Source of the DNA: Paenibacillus xylanilyticus
GTDB taxonomy: Bacteria; Bacillota; Bacilli; Paenibacillales; Paenibacillaceae
NCBI RefSeq assembly: GCF_013359935.1
Contig: NZ_JABMCB010000190.1
Location: 186,001 to 250,000 of the forward strand
DNA: 64,000 nt
Direction of reading: 5' to 3'
Positions 1 to 7,962 of this stretch are shown piece by piece (position 1 is the first letter of the stretch; each line of letters starts with the position of its first letter). A program made the position numbers and the translations under genes. A model generated the notes under the pieces. It was not told the DNA's origin. It made no database searches and saw only the letters and a list, made by a program, of their open reading frames with translations.

Positions 1-1802
1 CGTTTGAAAAATTTGTGGAATCGCTCGTTCGGATGTCCCTTTTCCTTGTACTCCGCCACGATCCGTTCCACAATCCCGCCGATCTGATCGCCTGGAATGC
101 CCTCAGCTACAGGCTGGGCAGGGTGAGCATTTCGTCCAAACTTTTTGCCGCCAAGGAAGAGATCGTAGCCGCCTTTGCGGTAGACAATTCCGATGTCTTC
201 CAGCACGGCACCGTAACACGCCATGCCGCAGCCATTCAGGGCCACACTGGTTTCTTTCGGCGCGCTAATTCCGCCAATAATGGCCTGCAAATGATTGGCC
301 ATCGGTACAGCATCGTCCTTCTCCATATTGCAGAAGTCGCAAGCCTTCACCTTGATGACATCTCCGATCGGAACCACGATGAAGTTCGCTGCGCGCAGCT
401 CCTCTACCAGTTGATCCGGCTCAAAGGTCGGTACTCGCAAAATAATCTGATGTTCCGGCGTGTACTCCAGCTCGCCTTCTTCACTCGCACACTGCGCGAG
501 CAGCGCCATCTGGGCTGCGGTAAACTTCTTATTGCCGACGCCAGGCGAGACGCCAACCTCGAACAGCGGCGCTTTGCGTCCCGGCTCGGGTGTCGTGCGT
601 ACCGCTGCTGCCGTGACCTGCTGCGGCGTCCCGGCTAACGAGCCCGGCGCAGCCGCATCCAGCCATCGACTGGCTGCTCCGCCAGCGAGCTTGCCTCCTG
701 CCGCGAGCCGCGTCAGTGCCTCGGCAGCCAGCTCAGCCGCATCTGCACGCGGCGCCACTGCGTCTGCACGCGGTACGGGTTCTACCGCCGCGGGCCGCTC
801 GGCGGCGAGCACAGCGGTGCCACTGCTGCGTGCCGGGCTTGCCGCAGGCTGGGCAGCAGGCGCGTCTGCACGCGGCTGCCCTTGCGAAGCCGTGTCCGCA
901 CTGCCTTGCGCAGCGCGAACCGGGCCCGAATCTGCTGCCTTGCCGGAGGCAGCAGAGCGGGCTTCCATGGCGCCGAGCGACCATGGCTCGGCTTCCGTGC
1001 GCAGTCGCTCATGCGGTCTGAGCGACTGTTCCGCGGTATTCAGCGTATACTTCCGCTGATACCCGCGCGGTGTGACCATGAGTCCTTCGTACATCATGGT
1101 CGAGGAGTTACCAATGATCACGGTCGTCAGCATGCCGATGTCATGATTCAGCATGTCTTCCAGCGTGGTCATCACAACATCCTGACGTTCACGGTAAGCA
1201 CTTTTTACGAGCCCAACCGGTGTCTGCGAATCACGGTAACGAAGCAGCATCTCCTGTGTCTCGACGATCTGGCGTGTGCGGCGTCCACTGCGAGGGTTGT
1301 ACAGAGCAATGACAAAATCAGCCGCTGCAGCTGCTTCAACTCGCCGAATAATCGTGTCCCATGGCGTGAGGTGGTCACTCAAACTGATCGTACATGCATC
1401 ATGCATCACGGGTGCACCCAGTAGTGAGGCACAGGATTGAATGGCGGATACGCCCGGAATGACCTCAACGCCAACACCACTCTCCGGCTTCCAGCCCTGC
1501 TCCATCAGCACTTCATACACAAGTCCAGCCATACCGTACACTCCGGCATCACCACTGGAGATTACAGCCACAATTTTGCCCATCTCCGCCTGTCTGACCG
1601 CTTCCTGTGCCCGGCTGACCTCTTCGGTCATGCCTGTCCGTACAATCTCCTGACCGTCCAGGAGCGGCCTGATCAGATCAACGTAAGTGTTATAACCGAT
1701 GATGACCTCGCTCTCCCGCAGTGCTTCCAATGCCCTTGTGGTGATATGCTCCATCGCACCCGGGCCAAATCCGATAATCAGCAGCTTCCCTTGACCTTGC
1801 AT
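1..1802 (-). CDS. cbiH60: CbiH60-like cobalt-factor III methyltransferase (ring contraction) fused to a [4Fe-4S] domain, partial at left edge
   Basis: Six hundred codons are visible before the frame leaves the window. Residues 1-250 form a tetrapyrrole (CobJ/CbiH) methyltransferase: glycine-rich start IIGFGPGA, SSGDAGVYGMA, and a conserved ALYNPRSGRR. Residues 420-600 form a nitrite/sulfite-reductase-type domain with Cys488, Cys491 (CDFC) and Cys525, Cys529 (CGMAC), suited to a [4Fe-4S] cluster. The same architecture is known in Bacillus megaterium CbiH60, which carries out anaerobic C17 methylation and ring contraction. Between the domains lies an unusually long Ala/Pro-rich linker (about residues 270-410) with repeated RADA units and very high GC. 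The start follows GGAGGAGGAG at good spacing. It is the first large gene behind the B12 riboswitch, so repression by adenosylcobalamin is expected. Oxygen-dependent CobJ is less likely given the cluster. Confidence 0.85.
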   Translation of the reverse strand, partial: MQGQGKLLIIGFGPGAMEHITTRALEALRESEVIIGYNTYVDLIRPLLDGQEIVRTGMTEEVSRAQEAVRQAEMGKIVAVISSGDAGVYGMAGLVYEVLMEQGWKPESGVGVEVIPGVSAIQSCASLLGAPVMHDACTISLSDHLTPWDTIIRRVEAAAAADFVIALYNPRSGRRTRQIVETQEMLLRYRDSQTPVGLVKSAYRERQDVVMTTLEDMLNHDIGMLTTVIIGNSSTMMYEGLMVTPRGYQRKYTLNTAEQSLRPHERLRTEAEPWSLGAMEARSAASGKAADSGPVRAAQGSADTASQGQPRADAPAAQPAASPARSSGTAVLAAERPAAVEPVPRADAVAPRADAAELAAEALTRLAAGGKLAGGAASRWLDAAAPGSLAGTPQQVTAAAVRTTPEPGRKAPLFEVGVSPGVGNKKFTAAQMALLAQCASEEGELEYTPEHQIILRVPTFEPDQLVEELRAANFIVVPIGDVIKVKACDFCNMEKDDAVPMANHLQAIIGGISAPKETSVALNGCGMACYGAVLEDIGIVYRKGGYDLFLGGKKFGRNAHPAQPVAEGIPGDQIGGIVERIVAEYKEKGHPNERFHKFFK

Positions 1803-1909
1803 TACTTCTCCTCCTCCGTATCCTCAGTCCCGCGTCTTAGCACGTCAAAATCTTCTATATGATCACTTCACCAGTCCGCAGTTAGGCTTGATGGCATAAT
1901 CCACTCTCC

Positions 1910-1993
1910 TCATTCAGACTGATTGTAAACATTGAAGAGGGACGGCTTGGCCAAATTTCCCTGTGCGGCATGTTCAATTACTTCCGGTTCCAT
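1910..1993 (-). CDS. Possible 27-residue leader peptide in the cobalamin operon
   Basis: A short frame starting MEPEVIEHAAQG lies between the riboswitch terminator and cbiH60. AGAAGAAGG precedes the ATG but only two bases away. Its stop overlaps the ATG of a second frame (16 codons, 1863-1913), and a third very short frame (1868-1897, MPSSLTADW) has the better ribosome site AGGAGA. I recognise none of these. They could be translated leaders, the remnant of a decayed cbi gene, or chance frames. Confidence 0.25.
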   Translation of the reverse strand: MEPEVIEHAAQGNLAKPSLFNVYNQSE

Positions 1994-2005
1994 AACCTTC
2001 TTCTT

Positions 2006-2045
2006 AAAAAAAACAAAAAAATCCCATCCTTATAACGGATGGGAT
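2006..2045 (-). terminator. Intrinsic terminator between B12 riboswitch and cbiH60
   Basis: Stem ATCCCATCC/GGATGGGAT (2021-2029 with 2037-2045) with a 7-base loop, followed on the minus strand by a T-rich tract at 2006-2020. It lies about 160 bases downstream of the aptamer and 200 bases upstream of cbiH60, as expected for the expression platform of a transcription-terminating cobalamin riboswitch. Confidence 0.8.
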
Positions 2046-2204
2046 ACGCATGTACGTACACTCAAGAAGACAGTCCACGGCCCTTGCAGAGGAGGGTCCT
2101 GTGGCTGCATGGCCGAAAAAGGCCTGCCAGGCGAACCGATTGTTCGCCCGTTTCCTGATTCTTCGTACACCACTCCTTTCCGCGAAGGGTTCGGTGACAC
2201 AATG

Positions 2205-2385
2205 CAAGGTAGGTCTCCTGGCTCTGGATCATCAGCTTCCTTTTCTGTCTTCCCCGAATATACGAGTGACTTGGATGAAAAGGGCTTCCCCATTACAGTG
2301 GCGGGACCGCTCGGGATTTGCACCCGATTCCCTGTTACCTCTTGCTTCACGCAAGAGCACCTTGCTTGTTTTCATGAATAATAGT
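2205..2385 (-). promoter_or_regulatory. Cobalamin (B12) riboswitch aptamer
   Basis: The minus strand carries the B12 box AGCCAGGAGACCTACCTT at about 2207-2226 and, further 5', the conserved core GCCACTGTAATGGGGAAG at about 2288-2310. Their order and spacing fit the classical AdoCbl aptamer. A paired element from CTTGCTTCAC/GCAAGAGCAC lies near 2341-2360. Binding of adenosylcobalamin should favour the downstream terminator and switch off the cbi operon. Boundaries are approximate. Confidence 0.9.
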
Positions 2386-2391
2386 GGTTTC

Positions 2392-2421
2392 ATCATAACA
2401 CCGCTCAGGAAAAAATGTCCA
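2392..2421 (-). promoter_or_regulatory. Sigma-A promoter of the cobalamin operon
   Basis: Minus strand: -35 TGGACA (2416-2421), 18-base spacer, -10 TATGAT (2392-2397). Transcription would start close to 2385, just ahead of the riboswitch aptamer. Confidence 0.6.
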
Positions 2422-2458
2422 TGCTTATGATACTTATCCATTCTTCTATTTTCAGACT

Positions 2459-2496
2459 AAAAAGAAAAAGTTCTGATCCATAACGGATCAGAACTT
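2459..2496 (-). terminator. Terminator of hemD
   Basis: Stem AAGTTCTGATCC/GGATCAGAACTT with a 5-base loop, then TTTTTCTTTTT on the minus strand. It ends the hemD transcript before the separate cobalamin promoter at 2392-2421. Confidence 0.85.
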
Positions 2497-2573
2497 TAAT
2501 TAAGTTATCCATATAAGCAGCCCTCATAAGATCCTACCTGATGCTTTAAAGGGCGTATGTCCGGTTCTGCTTC

Positions 2574-3398
2574 TCAGGATTTATCTGCATGGGTCGCAGC
2601 AATAAATCGTCCCAGTTCAACGATGAGCGCTCCCATCTTTTCTTCCTCCGGAACAACAAGTGCCTCAATGCCTTCTTCACGCATGGCATTAGCCGTCACC
2701 TTGCCTACAGAAGCCGGAATCACACCTTCCCGGAAAGCCTGCTGCATCTGTTCCAGCTTGCCCTGGGAAGCTGCATATGCTGCCAAAAAACGTACCTGGG
2801 GACCACTCGTAAATGCGACGGCTTCCACCTCATGCTGCACAATCTCATTCAAAAGCAGTTCCAGTTCGGCTTCTTCCGGTGGAACATGGCGATAAGGTAA
2901 AACCTGTCTTACGTTCGCACCCTGTTCTTCCAGCCAGTCGACCAGCTTCGGCGCAGTCTCCCCGTGAAGTTGAAGCATCACTTTTTTGCCTGCGAGGTCA
3001 TGTGGTGCAAATTCGCGGATCAGCCCGTCCGTACTGCCATCATCATCCCGGACCAGTGGAGAGAGCTTGCGCTTGCGAAGTGCATTGACCGTTTTGTATC
3101 CTCTTGCAGCAATGGAAGCTTCGGACAGAACATCGAGCAGTTGTCCGGCGATGTCCATATCTTCAGCCATTTCAAAAATGGCATCCAGCCCCATTCCTGT
3201 TGTCAGCACTGCCCAGTCCGGTGGGTCCGAGATCAGGGATACGAGACCATCCCGTATATTCCGATCATCCAGAAATACCGTGCCCTGTGCAGGCCGCACG
3301 AGTGGAATGCCACCCATTTTCTCGACCAGTAATGCCATTTCCTTCGATTTACGCGGTCCCGTCAGCGCTACACGTATACCCGCCAAATGTTGAGCCAT
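2574..3398 (-). CDS. hemD: Uroporphyrinogen-III synthase (HemD family)
   Basis: A 274-residue stand-alone HemD-fold protein. The N-terminus (GIRVALTGPRKSKEMALLVE) and the stretches QLHGETAPKLVDWLEEQGA, AFTSGPQVRFLAA and ASVGKVTANAMREEGI match the two-lobed cyclase that closes hydroxymethylbilane to uroporphyrinogen III, the last common precursor of haem, sirohaem and cobalamin. The start follows a GGGGGG purine run. Its position just upstream of the cobalamin operon on the same strand suggests supply of that pathway, although it has its own terminator. The family diverges strongly in sequence, so the call rests on general pattern and context. Confidence 0.75.
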   Translation of the reverse strand: MAQHLAGIRVALTGPRKSKEMALLVEKMGGIPLVRPAQGTVFLDDRNIRDGLVSLISDPPDWAVLTTGMGLDAIFEMAEDMDIAGQLLDVLSEASIAARGYKTVNALRKRKLSPLVRDDDGSTDGLIREFAPHDLAGKKVMLQLHGETAPKLVDWLEEQGANVRQVLPYRHVPPEEAELELLLNEIVQHEVEAVAFTSGPQVRFLAAYAASQGKLEQMQQAFREGVIPASVGKVTANAMREEGIEALVVPEEEKMGALIVELGRFIAATHADKS

Positions 3399-3530
3399 TC
3401 TTGTTTCCCCCCAGTTCGTTCAGCCGAACGTTCATCCGTCTGACTACAGTATACAGGCTAGTTTCATGGAGGGAAACCTCGTTTCACGTCATTTGACCTG
3501 TTCTTCTATAACGATTTTTTATGATAATGA

Positions 3531-4733
3531 TCAGGAAGGCTGAAGCTCTCCTCCCTGCATATCATCTCGTTTGGTTTTGCCCTCTTTGTCGGATTCATCG
3601 TTTTTCTTCTCCTGATCCTGATGCTTTTGTTCTGTTTTCCGCTGCGTATCTCCTTGGCGGGAAGCAGCGGGCTCCCCTCGGCGCGGACGAAGAAACACAA
3701 AGAGAATAATGGGGAACAACACCTCAAACAGAATGGCGATCCATGTCCATTCCCGTGTAAAGCGGAACAGCTGAATTGCATTTTTGAAAAACCAGAACGC
3801 ACACACGAACCCCACCAATGCTACAGGTCCAGTCATGATCTTTCCGGATACCTTGGGAATCATCCGCTTTAGTCCCCAGCAGATGAAGTACAGATCAAAT
3901 GCAATCTTGGTAATCATCGCAGGTAGAGTTGCTGCTGCCAATGCCAGATCAAACCGGTCGAGAAAATCACTGATCTGCAGCTGCCTTGCAAGCTCATAGG
4001 AAGGGTATACCAATCTGGACGCGACGGGCACACCAATCGATGTTATGGTCTCGATCAAAACCAGAATCAACAACAAGGTTGAAATTGTAATTCCCCACAA
4101 GACGGATTTGAAACGAAAATCACTGCCCTTAACTACAAAAGGCAATGCAATCATCTCTCCAAAAAAGGAGAATAGGTACCAGCTTCCTCTGCCAACATCT
4201 GCAACATCGATGTAAAAATATGGCATCAGATTAGCAAGATCAACTTGCTGAACAAGCATAAACGGCACAACTAAGGAAATCAGAATGAACAAGGTTACAT
4301 ACAACTCGGACATTCCAATTAATGATCCAAGACCTCCCCTTACAATAAAAACAGCCATGACCAAAAGGGACAACACAATGATCGAAATCGGGGTAGTCTC
4401 CAGCAATGTAATACTTACGTAGTCACCTATTAACCGGATATCGCGGGCAAATACAAAGAGAAAAAACAAGATATACAGCAGCCCTATTACACGTCCCATA
4501 AAAGGATGACGCTCAACGAGAGACTCAAACAAGTCCTGATTGGAGAATCGCTGCTGAACACGATTTAGCATCCACATTGAACACGTCATCACCAGAAACA
4601 AAGGGATATAGGATAAATAGGCATGCTGTTCAGCATGGTAGATGGCCTGTGCATGAGGCTGAATCAAAGTGCCTGTAATACTGAGCAGCATCACGAGCAG
4701 CACCAGCTGACGATTGGTTACCCCCTGATTCAT
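3531..4733 (-). CDS. gerAB: Spore germinant receptor B subunit (GerAB-type permease)
   Basis: Four hundred residues with about ten hydrophobic segments and the GerAB/amino-acid-permease signature; the N-terminus MNQGVTNRQLVLLVMLLSI is typical. In the family this subunit sits in the spore inner membrane and binds the germinant. The C-terminus carries a highly charged tail of about 50 residues (KTEQKHQDQEKKNDESDKEG) that is longer than in most relatives. The start follows AAAGGAGG. It is the last gene of the A-C-D-B operon. The germinant cannot be read from sequence. Confidence 0.88.
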   Translation of the reverse strand: MNQGVTNRQLVLLVMLLSITGTLIQPHAQAIYHAEQHAYLSYIPLFLVMTCSMWMLNRVQQRFSNQDLFESLVERHPFMGRVIGLLYILFFLFVFARDIRLIGDYVSITLLETTPISIIVLSLLVMAVFIVRGGLGSLIGMSELYVTLFILISLVVPFMLVQQVDLANLMPYFYIDVADVGRGSWYLFSFFGEMIALPFVVKGSDFRFKSVLWGITISTLLLILVLIETITSIGVPVASRLVYPSYELARQLQISDFLDRFDLALAAATLPAMITKIAFDLYFICWGLKRMIPKVSGKIMTGPVALVGFVCAFWFFKNAIQLFRFTREWTWIAILFEVLFPIILFVFLRPRRGEPAASRQGDTQRKTEQKHQDQEKKNDESDKEGKTKRDDMQGGELQPS

Positions 4734-4785
4734 CGCATACCTCCTTTCTATCTGTTTAACTGAAGATTAGGATATTTCGAAACAT

Positions 4786-5007
4786 CTACGGCAGCGGTAA
4801 CAATCGTTGTATCCAGTGCGTAAGCCATATCGTGATAAAGAAGGTTTTGCTCAGATAGGTCACATGAATCCAAATCCCGATGCTGCATGCAATCAACCCA
4901 TAGGATAACCATCTGTTAATCGCTGCTCCCTGTCTCAGGTGCCTAAAGTCCATAACGATGACTGCGATGACCATAGCCAGGTAAGTAAACATGAGCGGCT
5001 TAATCAT
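4786..5007 (-). CDS. Small two-helix membrane protein, germinant receptor D subunit type
   Basis: Seventy-three residues with two predicted transmembrane helices (about 4-20 and 33-63). It starts behind GGAGGAGGAG and overlaps the end of the gerAC-type gene by 8 bases, so it should be translationally coupled. Small D proteins of this size and topology accompany several Bacillus germinant receptors and modulate them. I assign it by size, topology and position; the sequence itself is poorly conserved. Confidence 0.7.
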   Translation of the reverse strand: MIKPLMFTYLAMVIAVIVMDFRHLRQGAAINRWLSYGLIACSIGIWIHVTYLSKTFFITIWLTHWIQRLLPLP

Positions 5008-6199
5008 GGATGATCTCCTCCTCCGTCAATCCAATCGGCTTGTTGGTGATCCCTACATTTTCGATAATAATATGGGGCTCTACCACAACCTCCATATTGG
5101 GATATATGTCATACCAACGGTCCTTAATCTTGTCCCATTCCTTCGGCATTTGCTGACGAATGGAACGGCCCAATCCCAAAATATCGGCATTATATTTTTT
5201 CTGGATCAACCTGACCCCTTCCTCAATGTCATCCTTCACTTTTTTATGAATGGCTTCGTTAAGACTTAGAATTTCAACTTCTCGCAAATCCCCATAATTG
5301 GATTCGTTATCAACCAAAACCCCCTTGGCGTATAACTGAATGGTTACGCTCACCTTGCCATTGCGGATATGTGGACTATAAGATGAATTGTTTTCATTAA
5401 GCTTGATGAACAGGCTCCCTTCGCCGCGTGGAGCTTTGAGCAGTACTTCTGGCGTATTGGCTTCTCCCATGGCTAAAATAAGGGCATCCGCGGGAGCCTT
5501 TTCGATCATTCCTACCAGCTTGTCCTTTTTGAAAATGGCCAGTCCATCCAACTTAATGTTCGTTTTGACATCCTTCCACTCCTTCGGTACGTTATTCGTA
5601 ACAGAAGCAACAGGGAGAAAGGGATCTATACCCTCGGCAAGTATGGAATCGATAAAAAGCTTAAGTGAACGTGGATTCCGCATATTCAGGAAGCATAACT
5701 CCCTAACCATTTCGGAGGGGAATTTTTCAATCGGTGCGTCAGCATCCAGGACCTTATATGCTTCTCCCCTGGTAACTACAGGCATGGCAGACAGACGGTT
5801 TAACGGATACCTTGTCAATAGATCCAGCATGGGGGCAATGCCTTCTCTTGCCAGATCCTCCCCAATAAGCAACGTACGGCGATGAGCATAATAAATTCTC
5901 CGAGACAGGGCCTTTTGCGCTTCAAGTGAGGTACCGTGAAAGGTTTTGGCTGTATTGGAAAGCATGAACCACGATTTATCCCCACTTGTGCCTCCCCCCC
6001 CTCCTTCACTTCCAGCTGCGCCGGATTGACCCGGAAGAGCAATTTGCAGACTTGTCCTGTAATCCTGCTTTTCCTTATCAATGGCAATTCCAATGACAAA
6101 AGCAATATCATTGATTTCCTCGCGATCCCAACAGCCTGACAGCAAAAGGGTACAAAGGAAAAGCAACACTACAGTGCGGTACTTATGCATAAACTGCAT
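5000..6199 (-). CDS. gerAC: Spore germinant receptor C subunit (Ger(x)C lipoprotein)
   Basis: A 399-residue lipoprotein: residues 1-22 are a signal peptide ending in the lipobox LLSG with Cys23, followed by the family hallmark CWDREEINDIAFVIGIAID. The frame is open further upstream, but the ATG at 6199 follows GAGGGGTGG and sits just behind the gerAA-type stop, so I choose it over an upstream start that would overlap by 44 bases. A Gly/Ser-rich insert (GGGGGTSGD) lies near residue 70. The lipid-anchored C subunit is exposed on the outer face of the spore inner membrane and is needed for receptor function. Confidence 0.9.
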   Translation of the reverse strand: MQFMHKYRTVVLLFLCTLLLSGCWDREEINDIAFVIGIAIDKEKQDYRTSLQIALPGQSGAAGSEGGGGGTSGDKSWFMLSNTAKTFHGTSLEAQKALSRRIYYAHRRTLLIGEDLAREGIAPMLDLLTRYPLNRLSAMPVVTRGEAYKVLDADAPIEKFPSEMVRELCFLNMRNPRSLKLFIDSILAEGIDPFLPVASVTNNVPKEWKDVKTNIKLDGLAIFKKDKLVGMIEKAPADALILAMGEANTPEVLLKAPRGEGSLFIKLNENNSSYSPHIRNGKVSVTIQLYAKGVLVDNESNYGDLREVEILSLNEAIHKKVKDDIEEGVRLIQKKYNADILGLGRSIRQQMPKEWDKIKDRWYDIYPNMEVVVEPHIIIENVGITNKPIGLTEEEIIHD

Positions 6200-6203
6200 G
6201 AGC

Positions 6204-7787
6204 TTACCACCCCTCTTCAGCTTCTGGCGAACCGTTAATCTTTTCATTCATCCGTTTCTGATCCCGATGCACTGTGGAAGGACGATTGATCATTTTCCAC
6301 CATGGTGCACGAATCACAATATCCTTGGTATCTGTCTTGCTATAAGGACTTAAACCAGACAAATACGGCACACCGAACGAAGTCATCTGAGTGAGATGCA
6401 CGGAGATCAATACCAGTCCAACGACAATGCCATATAGTCCAAGCATGCCAGCGAGGAGCATAATCGGAAACCGCAGTAAACGAACCGTAATGGCAAAGTT
6501 AAAGCGCGGGATGGTGAAAGACGCAATACCTGTCATGGATACGATAATAACCATGGGTGCCGATACAATCCCGGCCTGCACTGCTGCCTGCCCAATCACG
6601 AGCGCTCCGAGGATACTGACGGCCTGGCCCACCGTTTTGGGCAGCCTGATCCCGGCTTCGCGCAAGGCTTCAAATGACAATTCCATAAAAAGAGCTTCAA
6701 CCAGGGCAGGAAACGGAATGGCTTCCCTTGCTCCGGCGATGCTCAGAATTAGCGTTGTAGGCAGCATGTCCTGGTGGAAGGTTGTAATCGCGATATACAG
6801 TGCTGGCAGAAATAGCGCAATAGCGACAAATAAAAAACGAATCCATCGCACCAGATTGGTGATAAAGAACCGTTCATAATAATCCTCACTGGCCTGCAGC
6901 ATTTGCCACATGGTGACGGGGCCAATCAGGGCAAACGGGCTGCCATCCACCAGAATGACAAAACGGCCCTCCAGCAGGTTACCCACTACCGTATCGGGAC
7001 GTTCCGTATAATGCATCTGCGGGAACGGGGAATACGGATGGTCTTCGATCAATTCCTCGATATACCCCGTTTCTAGAACGCCATCAATCTTGATCTTATT
7101 CAGGCGTTTTTTGACATCCTTAATCAACTTGGGATCTACAATGTCATCCAAATAGGTCAGTACGACATTGGTTTTGGTTTCTGTCCCGATCGTCATACTC
7201 AGCATCTTGAGCGAAGAAGTTTTTAACTTGAATCGAATCAGTGCTGTGTTCACACGTAAAGTTTCAGTAAACCCTTCACGAGGACCCCGGATAACGGATT
7301 CGGTTTGGGGTTCCTCTACTCCCCGCCGGACGCCGCCTTTGACATTAAAGAGCCAAGCCTCCCGGCTTCCATTAATCAGCAGCAGTGCCGAGGATTCCAG
7401 CACGCCGTCTGCAGCGGCAGCCCAGGAATCTACCTTTTTGACCTGAGTAAGTGCAATTCGGGTATCATCAATCGGCACATCAGGTTCATCGGTACGCTGC
7501 TCAATCAGCCCCCGAATTAATGGTCGCAGCATGTGATCCTGGATATCAGCCGAATTCACGATTCCTTCGATATACACCAGGAGTCCCTGCACTTCAGGTG
7601 AGATCATGACATTGCGGAAAACAACATCCGAACTGTCCGAGAAGATGTCTTCGAGCGCGAGCATGTGGCTCTCATGCGTCAGTCCGATGGGTTGCTTTAA
7701 TATGGGCGGAGACGGCAGCCCCAAGGGTATGTGTTTTTTTTCTGCTGTTGCTGGGGAAGCTTCTTTCCCTCTTGTCCTATCGGCCAT
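6204..7787 (-). CDS. gerAA: Spore germinant receptor A subunit (GerAA type)
   Basis: A 527-residue GerA-family protein. A hydrophilic N-terminal half (signatures NRLKIDGVLETGYIEELI-like region and RPDTVVGNLLEGRFVILVDG) is followed by five to six transmembrane segments and the conserved PFPALVEALFMELSFEALREAG block, then a short C-terminal cytoplasmic part. In the family the A subunit forms part of the receptor and of the ion channel that releases cations on germination. It starts the A-C-D-B operon; ATG 7787 follows GGAGGG, and a forespore-type promoter lies upstream. Confidence 0.92.
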   Translation of the reverse strand: MADRTRGKEASPATAEKKHIPLGLPSPPILKQPIGLTHESHMLALEDIFSDSSDVVFRNVMISPEVQGLLVYIEGIVNSADIQDHMLRPLIRGLIEQRTDEPDVPIDDTRIALTQVKKVDSWAAAADGVLESSALLLINGSREAWLFNVKGGVRRGVEEPQTESVIRGPREGFTETLRVNTALIRFKLKTSSLKMLSMTIGTETKTNVVLTYLDDIVDPKLIKDVKKRLNKIKIDGVLETGYIEELIEDHPYSPFPQMHYTERPDTVVGNLLEGRFVILVDGSPFALIGPVTMWQMLQASEDYYERFFITNLVRWIRFLFVAIALFLPALYIAITTFHQDMLPTTLILSIAGAREAIPFPALVEALFMELSFEALREAGIRLPKTVGQAVSILGALVIGQAAVQAGIVSAPMVIIVSMTGIASFTIPRFNFAITVRLLRFPIMLLAGMLGLYGIVVGLVLISVHLTQMTSFGVPYLSGLSPYSKTDTKDIVIRAPWWKMINRPSTVHRDQKRMNEKINGSPEAEEGW

Positions 7788-7840
7788 ATACCGTCCCTCC
7801 GCTCTTTTTTATACAAGGTAGCTTGTGCCAGATGAACGGG

Positions 7841-7871
7841 AATTATGTGGGCAATTTGCAAAAATCCATGC
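7841..7871 (-). promoter_or_regulatory. Candidate sigma-G (forespore) promoter of the germination operon
   Basis: Minus strand: GCATG (7867-7871), 19-base spacer, CATAATT (7841-7847), close to the sigma-G pattern GHATR-N17/18-CATWHTA. Germinant receptor operons are normally transcribed in the forespore by sigma-G, which fits. One mismatch and a one-base longer spacer keep this tentative. Confidence 0.4.
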
Positions 7872-7890
7872 AGCCTTCCCACTTCAGGAA

Positions 7891-7923
7891 AACAAAAAAA
7901 GATCTCTGCATTTGCAGAGATCT
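7891..7923 (-). terminator. Terminator of the siderophore import operon
   Basis: Stem AGATCTCTGCA/TGCAGAGATCT followed on the minus strand by TTTTTTTGTT, 40 bases after the yclQ-type stop. Confidence 0.85.
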
Positions 7924-7962
7924 TCTTTTCCCAATTCCATATGTTGCTGAGTTTCATTCCAT

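Noticed and set aside
610..1000. High-GC stretch as possible horizontally acquired DNA
   Set aside because: It is in frame inside one gene and encodes an Ala/Pro linker with RADA repeats; local repeat expansion explains it.
15..1424. Plus-strand open frames of 180-207 codons opposite the left-edge gene
   Set aside because: They lie antisense to the cbiH60-like frame, are Ala/Arg-rich as expected from a GC-rich shadow, and have no recognisable domain or ribosome site.
2004..2441. Several overlapping open frames on both strands in the cobalamin leader
   Set aside because: The region is explained by the B12 riboswitch, its terminator and promoter; none of the frames shows a family pattern.
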